The position numbers and the translations under genes were made by a program. A stretch of DNA of 35,696 nucleotides from Parafilimonas sp. (GTDB lineage Bacteria > Bacteroidota > Bacteroidia > Chitinophagales > Chitinophagaceae). How positions within the stretch are numbered: the stretch's first letter is position 1; the number at the start of each line of letters is the position of its first letter. Positions 25,724-34,353 of this stretch are shown one piece after another. The stretch is from positions 1 through 35,696 of the forward strand of contig JAFMEZ010000021.1 of the NCBI GenBank assembly GCA_017856455.1. Direction: 5' to 3'. The notes beneath the pieces are model-generated. The model saw only the letters and a list, made by a program, of their open reading frames with translations. It did no database searches and was not told where the DNA came from.

Positions 25724-25869
25724 GGCCTAGCTTTCGTTTAAAATTTAGATCGTAAAATAAAGGATTTAAACGGATTTTTGAATTTTATTTGAATCGTAAA
25801 AAAAAGTCATTGAAAGGAATAATTAACTATTTTTAGAATTCTACAAAAACTGTCAACTAAAATACTTGT

Positions 25870-27360
25870 ATGAGTTTACTTAGAAAAAAATCGCTTTCTG
25901 CTCTTCTATCTCAAGCTGATGAAGGAGAGAAAGGTTTGAAAAGAACATTAGGACCAGCGAATTTGATCGCGCTGGGCATTGGTGCAATTATTGGCGCTGG
26001 TTTATTTGTTAGAACTGCCGCAGCAGCAGGACAAGCTGCAGGACCAGGTGTTACACTATCTTTTATAGTTGCTGCAGTAGGTTGTGCTTTTGCAGGACTC
26101 TGTTATGCGGAATTTGCATCGATGATTCCAGTTGCTGGTAGTGCGTATGCATATTCTTATGTAACCATGGGAGAACTTGTTGCATGGATTATCGGATGGG
26201 CCTTGATCATGGAATATGCACTAGGTGCTGCAACCGTTTCAATTGCATGGAGCGAGTACTTAAACAAATTGCTTGGAGGTGCAATACCCTATGAATGGTC
26301 GCATTCTCCTTTTGAAAGTTTCACCGACTCAGCTGGGGTGCTTCATCAAGGCATGGTCAATGCACCTGCTTTGATCATTCTATTATTACTTACGCTATTA
26401 TTGATCAAAGGCACACAGGAATCCGCATTTGTAAATGCAATCATAGTATTCATTAAAGTAGCCATCGTGATAATTTTTATTGCGATTGGATGGAAATTCA
26501 TTCGTCCAGAGAACCATATTCCATACTTAATTCCTGCTGATACTGCTCCCGTTACTGATCAGGCAGGTAAGGTAATTGCAGATTATAGTGGATGGAATAA
26601 ACATGGTTGGGGTGGAGTACTGGGTGGTGCCGCAATTGTGTTTTTTGCATTCATCGGATTTGATGCAGTATCTACTGCAGCACAAGAAGCAAAAAATCCA
26701 AAACGCGACATGCCAATTGGTATACTTGGATCACTGGTAGTCTGTACAATTCTTTATATACTATTCGGACATGTACTTACTGGTGTTGCAAGTTGGAAAG
26801 ATTTCGTTGACCCAGAAAAGGGAAGAGAAGCTTCTGTTGCATATGCCATTTCAACTTACATGACGGGCTATGGATGGCTTGCCTCAGCTGTAACTGTTGC
26901 AATCCTTGCAGGTTTCTCATCAGTTATATTGGTAATGCTAATGGGACAAAGTCGCATTTTCTATACAATGAGTAACGATGGATTGATTCCTAAAAGCTTT
27001 GGTGATCTACATCCAAAATTCAAAACACCATATAAATCAAACTGGATTCTCTTTGTATTTGTTGGTGCATTTGCAGCTTTTGTACCCGGACACGTAGCAG
27101 GTGATTTAACCAGCTTCGGAACGTTATTTGCCTTTGTTTTGGTAAGCTTGGGTGTTTGGATACTTAGGGTAAAAGAGCCCAATATTGAAAGACCTTTCAA
27201 AACTCCAATGGCTCCAGTTGTGGGTGTTCTAGGTGCTATCATATGCACAGCCATGATTGTTGGGCTAGATAAACAAACGCTTACAGTTGCCTTTGCTTGG
27301 ATGCTCTTAGGCTTGGTTGTATATTTTACTTATAGTAAAAAGCACAGCAAACTTCAATAG
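25870..27360 (+). CDS. APC-superfamily amino acid permease
   Basis: A 496-aa permease of the APC superfamily with about 12-14 helices, of the cationic-amino-acid-transporter-like group. The helix 1 unwound motif GIGAIIGAGLFVRTA (near 36-50) is the key signature; next come FAGLCYAEFASMIPVAGSAYAYSYVTMGE and IGFDAVSTAAQEAKNPKRDMPIGI, both typical. No N-terminal signal peptide. The substrate is not readable, though basic or small neutral amino acids are likely. It diverges from the DAACS gene and is followed by a strong terminator. I found no clean TAnnTTTG box: TATTTTTA at 25828-25835 has one mismatch. Confidence 0.92.
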   Translation: MSLLRKKSLSALLSQADEGEKGLKRTLGPANLIALGIGAIIGAGLFVRTAAAAGQAAGPGVTLSFIVAAVGCAFAGLCYAEFASMIPVAGSAYAYSYVTMGELVAWIIGWALIMEYALGAATVSIAWSEYLNKLLGGAIPYEWSHSPFESFTDSAGVLHQGMVNAPALIILLLLTLLLIKGTQESAFVNAIIVFIKVAIVIIFIAIGWKFIRPENHIPYLIPADTAPVTDQAGKVIADYSGWNKHGWGGVLGGAAIVFFAFIGFDAVSTAAQEAKNPKRDMPIGILGSLVVCTILYILFGHVLTGVASWKDFVDPEKGREASVAYAISTYMTGYGWLASAVTVAILAGFSSVILVMLMGQSRIFYTMSNDGLIPKSFGDLHPKFKTPYKSNWILFVFVGAFAAFVPGHVAGDLTSFGTLFAFVLVSLGVWILRVKEPNIERPFKTPMAPVVGVLGAIICTAMIVGLDKQTLTVAFAWMLLGLVVYFTYSKKHSKLQ

Positions 27361-27381
27361 ACAACTTCATTCAACATACAG

Positions 27382-27416
27382 ATCCCGATTATTGAATAAT
27401 AATCGGGATTTTTTTT
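27382..27416 (+). terminator. Intrinsic terminator after the APC permease
   Basis: A perfect 12-bp stem (27382-27393 with 27398-27409, ATCCCGATTATT/AATAATCGGGAT), loop GAAT, followed by a T8 run (27409-27416). It starts 21 bases after the permease stop. Confidence 0.92.
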
Positions 27417-27433
27417 ACATATGACAGAACCCT

Positions 27434-27441
27434 TAATTTTG
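27434..27441 (+). promoter_or_regulatory. Promoter -7 element for the YebC-family gene
   Basis: TAATTTTG followed by C on the plus strand, 28 bases before the ATG. The -33 position falls in the T run of the upstream terminator (27409-27416), which may serve as the -33 contact. Confidence 0.5.
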
Positions 27442-27469
27442 CTGACTTTCAACAAATGAAACAAACACT

Positions 27470-28192
27470 ATGGGTAGGATATTTGAAGTAAGGAAGTCAA
27501 CCATGTTTGCCAGATGGGATAGAATGGCAAAACAATTCACCAGAATTGGAAAAGAGATTGCTATTGCAGTTAAAGCTGGTGGACCAGACCCCAATACCAA
27601 CCCAGCGCTGCGCAGGTGTTTCCAAAATGCCAAGAGTGTGAATATGCCGAAAGACAGGGTTGAAGCGGCTATCAAAAGATCCATGGGCAAGGAAATGGAT
27701 AATTTTGAAGAGATTTTATACGAAGGTTATGGCCCGCATGGTGTAGCAGTTTTAGTTGAAACAGCAACCGATAACCATGTAAGAACCGTTGCGAATATCA
27801 AATCACATTTCAATAAAGGTAATGGTGCAATGGGCACCAGTGGCAGCGTAAGTTTTCAGTTCAAAAAAATGGGAGTATTCAAAATGAAGAATGAAGGTGT
27901 GAATGCCGAAGATCTTGAACTTGAACTGATTGATTTTGGATTGGAAGAATTAGGAGAAAGCACGAATGATGCTGGAGAAGATATATTGGTTATTCGATGT
28001 GCATTCAATGATTTCGGGAATATGCAGAAAGCGCTTGAAGAAAAAAATATTGCTACTACAAGTGCAGAAGTAGAATGGATTCCAAGCAATTTGATTGAAC
28101 TAGGAGAAGAACAGGCCCAAGAAGTATTGAAACTTGTTGACAAGCTAGAGCAAGATGAAGATGTGCAGAAAGTATTTCACAATTTGAAATAA
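27470..28192 (+). CDS. YebC/PmpR-family protein
   Basis: A 240-aa cytosolic protein of the YebC/TACO1 family. Older annotation calls these transcriptional regulators, but recent bacterial work links them to translation of difficult (proline-rich) sequences, and mitochondrial TACO1 aids COX1 translation. The N-terminal block [30 protein letters not shown] (1-30) has the family R..K...W..MAK.F..IGK pattern, followed by [27 protein letters not shown] and [19 protein letters not shown]. The acidic C-terminal domain (NFEEILYE ... [14 protein letters not shown]) is typical. It has its own promoter after a terminator and converges on the E1 gene, which ends 8 bases away. A link with the unusual EF-P in this genome is possible but unproven. 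Confidence 0.93.
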   Translation: MGRIFEVRKSTMFARWDRMAKQFTRIGKEIAIAVKAGGPDPNTNPALRRCFQNAKSVNMPKDRVEAAIKRSMGKEMDNFEEILYEGYGPHGVAVLVETATDNHVRTVANIKSHFNKGNGAMGTSGSVSFQFKKMGVFKMKNEGVNAEDLELELIDFGLEELGESTNDAGEDILVIRCAFNDFGNMQKALEEKNIATTSAEVEWIPSNLIELGEEQAQEVLKLVDKLEQDEDVQKVFHNLK

Positions 28193-28200
28193 TTACTGAA

Positions 28201-30582
28201 CTACTCACTCATCATTTCCATCACCGATTGTATAATCTGATCCAAATTGGGTTTTGAAAAATAATCGCCATCGCTACCATAAGCAGGTCGGTGCGACTGT
28301 GCACATAAAATTCTTGGCGATACATCCAACCACCTGTAACCTTTTTGTTTATCGATTACTTCGCTGAACATAAATGAAGTTGCTCCGCCTGGCACATCTT
28401 CATCAACAAATAAAATTCTGTTTGTCTTTTTGAGTGACTCAACAATTTTATGGTGGATATCAAATGGTAAAAGCGTTTGCACATCGATAACTTCCACATC
28501 AATATTTTGTGAATGAAGAAACTCTGCTGCTTCTTCTACAATGCGAAGTGTTGACCCATATGAAACAATTGAGATATCCTTACCCTGACGAACAATTTCT
28601 GGAACACCCAATGGCAGCGTATATTCCAATAATTGTGTAGGAAGTTTTTCTTTTAGACGATACCCGTTTAAGCATTCTATGATCAGTCCGGGATTTTTAC
28701 CTTTCAACAGCGTGTTATAGAAACCAACAGCCTGAACCATATTTCGTGGAACGCATATTTGGAAACCTTTCAAGGCATTGATAATTACTCCCATTGGAGA
28801 ACCGCTGTGCCAAATTCCCTCCAATCGATGTCCTCTTGTCCTTACAATCATCGGAGCAATTTGTTTTCCCGCAGATCTGTAGTGAAGCGTTGCTACATCA
28901 TCACTTAATAACTGTAAACCGAAAAGGAGATAATCTAAATATTGAATTTCTGCAATTGGTCTTAATCCTCTCATGGAAAGGCCCATGCCTTGTCCCATGA
29001 TAGTTAGCTCCCTGATTCCTGTATCAAAAATTCTTTCTTTACCATGTTTTTGCTGCAAACCTGCAAAGCCCTGATTAACATCTCCAATCATACCAAGATC
29101 TTCTCCAAAGGCAAATACCTTTTTATTGGTGGAGAAAAGCTCATCGAAATAACGATTGAGTATTTCGTATCCATTCAACGCTGGCACATCATCATGATAC
29201 TGAAGAACAGGCAATTCATCTGTTTGACTACTGCCATCTTCACAGTATAAATGAGTATTATAGAAATGCTTGTTTTCTAACTTCAATTCAGCTAAGTACT
29301 GTTCAATATCTTGAAGCAGGGATTTATTTTGAGCAAAGATCACAGTACGATGAAGTGCACTGATGATATCTCTTCTAAATGGAGCAGGATTATCAATCAG
29401 TTCCTGCAAAACTTCATTTACTTTTTCATTTGATTCGTAGGAGACAAATGAATTCAATAATTCAACTGCATTATTTTTTTGCAATTGAATAGGTGCATCA
29501 TACATTTTCCATGTATTGATTCTGCACTCATTCACAAAAACTCTAGCCTTTTCTTCCATGGCTTCAATTACTGAAGCTTCTGCCAATCCATTGTCTATGA
29601 TCCATGATCGCATTTGCGTAAGGCAATCCCATGTTCTCTCCCACTGCAAACGTTCGGGCGACTTATATCTTTCATGACTGCCAGAAGTTGAATGCCCCTG
29701 TGGCTGTGTCAACTCCTCAACATGAAACAATACAGGAACATGCTGTGTTCTGGCAAGTGAAATACCTTCTTCAAAGATTTCGCACATCTGTGCATAATCC
29801 CAACCTTTGACTTTGTAGATGAGCATTCCATTGCTTTCTTTGGTTTTTTCAAAACCTAAAAGCGCATCTGAAACAGATGCTTTTACAGTTTGCAGTTCTT
29901 TTGGAACCGAAATGCCATAACCATCATCCCATACAAATACCACCAATGGAACCTGAGCAACCGCAGCAGCGTTCATGGTTTCCCAAAAATGTCCTTCACT
30001 AGTAGATGCATCTCCTATTGTACAGAAAACAACTTCATTGCCATTATTTGAAAAATGCTGATCATTTTTTATTTGCTCAGTACTTCTATACAATTTTGAA
30101 GCGTAAGCAAGTCCAAATGCCTTTGGAAGATGCCCAGCAGTTGGAGCCAATCCTGCAGCCAGATTTTTGCGGTTGGCGAGATCAAGAAATTCTCCATTTT
30201 CATTCACAAATGGTGAACAGAAGTGAGAATTCATATTACGGCCAGCGCTATGGGGATCATTATTTACATCTGGATCTGCATAAAGCTGAGAAAAGAGTTC
30301 ATTGATGTTTGCTGCACCTGTGGCAAAAGCAAATGTCTGATCGCGGTAATATCCTGCATAAAAATCGCCTGGCTTGAAAAATTTTGCCATGGCTACTTGA
30401 GGCACTTCTTTTCCATCCCCAAAAATTCCAAATTTAGCCTTGCCGGTTAGCACTTCTTTTCTACCCAAGAGGCTTGCCTGGCGGCTTTCATAAGCAATGC
30501 GGTAATCTTCTAAAACCGCTGCTTTGAAAGCATCAAAAGAAAGCTCATTCACCTGACGATCAGCCATGAGATTGGGGTCCAT
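28201..30582 (-). CDS. Fused alpha/beta E1 of a thiamine-dependent 2-oxoacid dehydrogenase
   Basis: A 793-aa fusion of both E1 subunits, which decarboxylates a 2-oxo acid and passes the acyl group to a lipoyl E2. The alpha half (about 1-390) has AGYYRDQTFAFA (76-87), HSAGRNMNSHF and the ThDP region CTIGDASTSEGHF (187-199), then VVFVWDDGYGISVP (214-227). The usual GDG...NN is altered to GDA...DDG. The beta half (about 455-793) has GEDLGMIGDVNQGFAGLQ, FDTGIRELTIMGQGMGLS, RTRGHRLEGIWHSGSPMG and LFVDEDVPGGATSFM. Substrates could be branched-chain 2-oxo acids. No E2/E3 gene is nearby. The -7 box at 30587-30594 is so close that Met1 would be nearly leaderless; Met6 (30567) is an alternative start. 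It converges on the YebC gene. Confidence 0.92.
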   Translation of the reverse strand: MDPNLMADRQVNELSFDAFKAAVLEDYRIAYESRQASLLGRKEVLTGKAKFGIFGDGKEVPQVAMAKFFKPGDFYAGYYRDQTFAFATGAANINELFSQLYADPDVNNDPHSAGRNMNSHFCSPFVNENGEFLDLANRKNLAAGLAPTAGHLPKAFGLAYASKLYRSTEQIKNDQHFSNNGNEVVFCTIGDASTSEGHFWETMNAAAVAQVPLVVFVWDDGYGISVPKELQTVKASVSDALLGFEKTKESNGMLIYKVKGWDYAQMCEIFEEGISLARTQHVPVLFHVEELTQPQGHSTSGSHERYKSPERLQWERTWDCLTQMRSWIIDNGLAEASVIEAMEEKARVFVNECRINTWKMYDAPIQLQKNNAVELLNSFVSYESNEKVNEVLQELIDNPAPFRRDIISALHRTVIFAQNKSLLQDIEQYLAELKLENKHFYNTHLYCEDGSSQTDELPVLQYHDDVPALNGYEILNRYFDELFSTNKKVFAFGEDLGMIGDVNQGFAGLQQKHGKERIFDTGIRELTIMGQGMGLSMRGLRPIAEIQYLDYLLFGLQLLSDDVATLHYRSAGKQIAPMIVRTRGHRLEGIWHSGSPMGVIINALKGFQICVPRNMVQAVGFYNTLLKGKNPGLIIECLNGYRLKEKLPTQLLEYTLPLGVPEIVRQGKDISIVSYGSTLRIVEEAAEFLHSQNIDVEVIDVQTLLPFDIHHKIVESLKKTNRILFVDEDVPGGATSFMFSEVIDKQKGYRWLDVSPRILCAQSHRPAYGSDGDYFSKPNLDQIIQSVMEMMSE

Positions 30583-30586
30583 GCGA

Positions 30587-30594
30587 CAAAACTA
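30587..30594 (-). promoter_or_regulatory. Promoter -7 element for the E1 gene
   Basis: TAGTTTTG on the minus strand. The first ATG (30580-30582) lies 4 bases below it, so transcription would begin at or near that codon; the next ATG (30567) gives a short leader. A 13-base tandem repeat lies just upstream (30611-30636), over the -33 region. Confidence 0.5.
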
Positions 30595-30610
30595 ACCCCT
30601 TTTTTCAATA

Positions 30611-30636
30611 AAAAAACAGTGATAAAAAACAGTGAA
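30611..30636. repeat. Short tandem repeat in the E1 promoter region
   Basis: Two adjacent 13-base copies, AAAAAACAGTGAT (30611-30623) and AAAAAACAGTGAA (30624-30636), matching at 12 of 13 positions. They overlap the expected -33 to -46 area of the E1 promoter, so they could be a regulator site or a chance slip in an A-rich gap. Confidence 0.6.
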
Positions 30637-30652
30637 TAAGTTCCTGTAAACC

Positions 30653-31057
30653 TTACTTCTTCTGCTGCTTTGCAAATTCTTCGGCAGACAATACTTCGCC
30701 TGAAATTTTCAATTCAACTGGAGCGTCTACCCCTTTCACCTTTACGAAAACAGTCTTTTCAAAAGGACCAGGAGCAGCGGCATTGAAACCAGCTTTTACC
30801 TTTTCTGATTGAGATTTCATGATCGGCTTCTGTGGCCATGTTGGTGTTGTGCATCCACATGAAGCAGTTGCATTCTCGATAACAAGCGGTTGACTGGAAA
30901 TATTGGTAAATGAAAAATCATATGTTACCGGAACACCCTGCTTGATCTTTCCAAAATTGTGTTTGGTTTCAGCAAATTTGATCACTTTTTCAGCAGTTTG
31001 AGCGTAACCAAAAGAAACAAATGAAATAACCAACAGAGACAACAATATCTTTTTCAT
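30653..31057 (-). CDS. DUF1573 domain exported protein
   Basis: A 134-aa exported protein with a signal peptide (MKKILLSLLVISFVSFGYAQ) and one DUF1573 immunoglobulin-like domain, very common in Bacteroidota and of unknown function. The domain signature is KHNFGKIKQGVPVTYDFSFTN (about 32-52), followed by LVIENATASCGCTTPTWPQKP (about 58-78). The SCGCTTP cysteines are the best-conserved point of the family and may form a disulfide or bind a ligand. The C-terminus is lysine-rich (EEFAKQQKK). It has its own -7 box (31081-31088) and lies 70 bases upstream of the E1 gene, from which it is separated by the E1 promoter. Confidence 0.92.
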   Translation of the reverse strand: MKKILLSLLVISFVSFGYAQTAEKVIKFAETKHNFGKIKQGVPVTYDFSFTNISSQPLVIENATASCGCTTPTWPQKPIMKSQSEKVKAGFNAAAPGPFEKTVFVKVKGVDAPVELKISGEVLSAEEFAKQQKK

Positions 31058-31080
31058 GGTAAAATGTTTTATTCTATAAT

Positions 31081-31088
31081 CAAAAGTA
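31081..31088 (-). promoter_or_regulatory. Promoter -7 element for the DUF1573 gene
   Basis: TACTTTTG on the minus strand, 23 bases above the ATG at 31057. No well-spaced -33 TTTG. Confidence 0.45.
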
Positions 31089-31145
31089 AGCTATTTCAAA
31101 TGTACGAATCCATTTGATTGAAAGCTTTTTAACTAATTTTACGTT

Positions 31146-32342
31146 ATGTTAAAACCATCTGAACGCGGTGAAAAAATGCCCGCCTCTCCTATTAGAAAAT
31201 TAGTACCCTTTGCTGAGGCTGCAGAAAAAAAAGGAACCAAGGTTTTGTATTTAAACATTGGTCAGCCTGACATTGAAACACCTCCTTCAATCATCAATGC
31301 AGTTAAAAACGCAAATATTCCCATATTGGCATATAGCCATAGTGCCGGAAACATATCATATCGTAAAAAACTTGCTGAATATTATAAAAAGCTCGGGATT
31401 GAACTTACCAGTGATCAAATCATCGTTACTTCTGGTGGTAGTGAAGCGATTGTATTTGCGATGATGTCTTGCATGGACCTGGGTGATGAGATCATCATAC
31501 CTGAACCATTTTATGCAAACTACAATGGTTTTGCAGTGATGGCAGGTGTAAAAATCATAACCGTTACTGCAAAAATTGAAAACGGATTTGCACTTCCCCC
31601 CATTGAAGCGATTGAAAAATCAATTACTCCCAAAACAAAAGCAATTCTCATTTGCAATCCGAATAATCCAACAGGATATTTATACAGCGATGATGAAATG
31701 AAACAATTGGAAGCAATCTGTTTGAAGCATCAATTGTTTTTGATTTCAGACGAAGCCTACCGAGAGTTTACCTACAATGGTATAGCGACCAGTGCTCTAA
31801 AACTTGAAAGTATTGCAGAACAGGTTGTAGTGGTTGATACCATTTCAAAAAGATATTCTGCATGTGGAGCAAGAATTGGTGCTTTTATTACTAAAAACAA
31901 AGCTGTATATGCTGCAGCAATGAAATTTGCACAAGCAAGATTGAGTCCACCCGGACTCGCCCAGATTCTAGCAGAGGCTGCAGTGGATTTACCTGAAAAC
32001 TATTTTGATGCGCCAAAAGCTGCATATCAATCCAGAAGAGATCTTTTGGTAAAACGATTAAATGCGATGCCAGGAGTTTTTTGTCCGAATCCTGGTGGAG
32101 CTTTTTATGTTGTAGCAAAACTACCCATTGATGATGGCGACAAATTCTGCCAGTGGATGTTGGAGTCATTTTCTCATGATGGAAAAACTGTGATGATGGC
32201 ACCTGCAAGTGGTTTTTATAATACACCTGGTTTGGGTAAAAATGAGGTGCGGATGGCATATGTCATCAACAATGAAAATATTGACGCAGCAATGGATTGT
32301 CTGGAGGCAGCTTTAAAAGTTTATCCTGGAAGGATTGATTAA
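31146..32342 (+). CDS. PLP-dependent aminotransferase, class I/II
   Basis: A 398-aa fold-type I aminotransferase of the aspartate aminotransferase superfamily, exchanging an amino group between an amino acid and 2-oxoglutarate or pyruvate; the precise substrate is unclear. Motifs: YLNIGQPDIETP (38-49), TSGGSEAI, the pyridine-binding NPNNPTG, SDEAYREFTY with the cofactor Asp, and the Schiff-base Lys in VDTISKRYSACGARIG. In that last motif DTISKR replaces the common S(L/F)SK(T/S), a pattern seen in a Bacteroidota subgroup. The Arg that holds the substrate carboxylate is in NEVRMAY. The first ATG is kept because MLKPSERGEKMPASPIRKL matches the N-terminus I remember for relatives. Its stop overlaps the end of the convergent DMT gene by 4 bases. 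Confidence 0.92.
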   Translation: MLKPSERGEKMPASPIRKLVPFAEAAEKKGTKVLYLNIGQPDIETPPSIINAVKNANIPILAYSHSAGNISYRKKLAEYYKKLGIELTSDQIIVTSGGSEAIVFAMMSCMDLGDEIIIPEPFYANYNGFAVMAGVKIITVTAKIENGFALPPIEAIEKSITPKTKAILICNPNNPTGYLYSDDEMKQLEAICLKHQLFLISDEAYREFTYNGIATSALKLESIAEQVVVVDTISKRYSACGARIGAFITKNKAVYAAAMKFAQARLSPPGLAQILAEAAVDLPENYFDAPKAAYQSRRDLLVKRLNAMPGVFCPNPGGAFYVVAKLPIDDGDKFCQWMLESFSHDGKTVMMAPASGFYNTPGLGKNEVRMAYVINNENIDAAMDCLEAALKVYPGRID

Positions 32343-33193
32343 TACTTATTGATCAGGAAAACCCCACCAATCACCAAGATGGAACCAGCGAGTGCATAGG
32401 TTTCAATTTTTTCACCGAGTATCAATACAGATAATATCATTGCAAAAACCGGAATGAGGTTGTTGAATACAGAAGTTTTCACTGCGCCTATTTTACTGAT
32501 TCCTTCATAATACCACACAAATCCTAGCACTGTTCCACAAATTCCCAAATAGGCTATTGCAACCCAAACCAATGGATTGATTGCAGTGGGAAAAGTTTCA
32601 AATGGAGCAAAAAGAGCAAGCAAACAAAATCCCAATAGTGTAGCCCATGTAGATGCCTGTAAAGGAGTTGTTGTTTTTAAAGCATCCCCTGCGTAGAAAG
32701 TGTACAAAGCCCAGCATACGGGGCAACCCAACATGAATGCATCTCCCCAACTAAATCCAGACAATAAGTCTGCGAGATTACCTCTGGAAATGACGATCAT
32801 TAATCCAGTGATAGAAAGGCACATGCCAATAATTTTGATGCGGTCAATTTTCTTTTTGTCTCTTATAGATGTCATGATCATGACAAGCACTGGGTTCAAT
32901 GAAACAATCAATGCACCATGACTGGCTTCAACAAGTCTTAATCCATTGAAGAAAAAATAACTGTATCCAAAAATTCCTGTAATACCCAACAATAATAATT
33001 GGACGAATTGTTTTTTATTGATCTTGAATGCATTTTTATCTTTCAGCAATACCATAGGAATTAAAAAAAGCAATGCAAATACATACCTGAAAGTAGCACC
33101 AGTAAAAGATCCGAAAACCTGAGCTGCCATGCGGGTTGCAATAAAAGTACCACCCCACATTATAGCCACCAGAATAAGTTTAATATAAATCAC
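32339..33193 (-). CDS. EamA/DMT-family transporter
   Basis: A 284-aa drug/metabolite transporter with ten predicted helices in two EamA repeats (about 1-138 and 145-284), probably an exporter of a small metabolite or amino acid. Typical are MWGGTFIATRMAAQ in helix 1 and the first-repeat end RLVEASHGALIVSLNPVLVMIMT; the second repeat ends with SVFNNLIPVFAMILSVLILGEKIETYALAGSILVIGGVFL. It starts with GTG at 33193. The next ATG would remove most of helix 1, so GTG is favoured. A near-consensus TAACTTCG lies only 4 bases upstream, which would make the message almost leaderless. It converges with the aminotransferase (4-base overlap) and follows the zinc dehydrogenase with a 30-base gap. Confidence 0.9.
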   Translation of the reverse strand: MIYIKLILVAIMWGGTFIATRMAAQVFGSFTGATFRYVFALLFLIPMVLLKDKNAFKINKKQFVQLLLLGITGIFGYSYFFFNGLRLVEASHGALIVSLNPVLVMIMTSIRDKKKIDRIKIIGMCLSITGLMIVISRGNLADLLSGFSWGDAFMLGCPVCWALYTFYAGDALKTTTPLQASTWATLLGFCLLALFAPFETFPTAINPLVWVAIAYLGICGTVLGFVWYYEGISKIGAVKTSVFNNLIPVFAMILSVLILGEKIETYALAGSILVIGGVFLINKY

Positions 33194-33223
33194 CTGGCGA
33201 AGTTAATATATCTCTCTATCAAC

Positions 33224-34234
33224 CTAACAAGTGATCATTGCTTTGATTAAAGTATCTTTTTGTGAATATAGTAATGGAAAATCATTCACTACCTGATCAA
33301 AAGGTATTCGATGTGTGATCATATTTTGCGGACGAATTTTTTCACTCCGCATGGAGTCGATGACAAATTGGAAATCAGATGCTGTTGCATTCCTGCTGCT
33401 CATTAACGTTGCTTCACGTTTGTGAAATTCAGGATGACTTACATGAATATCACCCTGTTGCAATCCAACCAACACATACCTGCCGGCATGTGAAAGATAA
33501 GAAAGCGATTGATTAATGGATGTCAAATTTCCTGTTGCATCAAAAACAACTGAGGGCATATTCCCATTGGTTAGATCCTTTAATGCTGTGAGTGTATCAT
33601 CAACAGCAGGATTAATACATTGTACAGCAGGAAAAGTTGAGCGACAAAATTTTAGTCTAAACAAATTTGTTTCTGCTACTATCACGTTACATTCTATTAA
33701 AGAAAGGAAATACAAAAGTCCTATTCCAATCGGGCCAGCACCAATCACCAATACAAATTCATGAGGATTAATTTTTGCACGAGTAACAGCATGTGCACCA
33801 ATAGCCAAAGGCTCAATGAGCGCAGTTTGATCAAATGACAATCCTTTTGCATGAACCAGCAATTCATCAGGTACTGAAATAAGTTCACACATTCCCCCAT
33901 CTTCATGAACACCCAATACACTCAGTGTTGAGCAACAATTTCTTTTACCTTGTTTACATGCAAAACATGTACCACAGCTTTTATATGGAAGTATGGTTAA
34001 AAGATCTCCGCTTGAAAACCCCTCCGCTCCTCCTTCAACATATTCAGCTGCTAATTCATGTCCCAACACTTTAGGATAGGTAAAAAAAGGCTGTATCCCA
34101 TTGTATGCATGCAGGTCTGTTCCACAAACTCCAATTTGTTTTACACAAACAACGGAACACCCTGCTGTTGAAGCAGGATAATTCTTTTCTTCATATAATA
34201 ACCGGCCAGGTTGGGAGCAAACAATTGTTTTCAT
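33224..34234 (-). CDS. Zinc-dependent medium-chain dehydrogenase (L-galactonate/polyol dehydrogenase-like)
   Basis: A 336-aa medium-chain dehydrogenase/reductase, oxidising a sugar acid or polyol with NAD. Catalytic zinc ligands are Cys37 (GVCGTD), His59-Glu60 (GHE) and Glu141 (EPLAIGAHA). The structural zinc site is Cys87, 90, 93 and 101 (CGTCFACKQGKRNCC). The nucleotide loop is GAGPIG (165-170) with Glu188 ending the second strand, favouring NAD. The run GIQPFFTYPKVLGHE, SVLGVHEDGG, SHPEFHKREATLMSSRNAT and the final THRIPFDQVV resembles E. coli YjjN (L-galactonate 5-dehydrogenase, LgoD) as I recall it, hence the suggested substrate class. It is upstream of the DMT gene on the same strand (30-base gap) and diverges from the membrane acyltransferase. 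Confidence 0.9.
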   Translation of the reverse strand: MKTIVCSQPGRLLYEEKNYPASTAGCSVVCVKQIGVCGTDLHAYNGIQPFFTYPKVLGHELAAEYVEGGAEGFSSGDLLTILPYKSCGTCFACKQGKRNCCSTLSVLGVHEDGGMCELISVPDELLVHAKGLSFDQTALIEPLAIGAHAVTRAKINPHEFVLVIGAGPIGIGLLYFLSLIECNVIVAETNLFRLKFCRSTFPAVQCINPAVDDTLTALKDLTNGNMPSVVFDATGNLTSINQSLSYLSHAGRYVLVGLQQGDIHVSHPEFHKREATLMSSRNATASDFQFVIDSMRSEKIRPQNMITHRIPFDQVVNDFPLLYSQKDTLIKAMITC

Positions 34235-34353
34235 GATTATGAAGATAGATCTATTAAAAACAATTCTATGTCTGTTGAAAGGTTTAAATTAGTTATTACG
34301 GGCATTAATAGTATATAGAAATTAACCAAGTCATTTAAATTAATTCTTTAAGT

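Noticed and set aside
25749-25801. Two direct copies of ATCGTAAAA in the DAACS/APC gap (25749-25757 and 25793-25801)
   Set aside because: Nine bases in an AT-rich gap can recur by chance, and they are 44 bases apart with no symmetry to a promoter.
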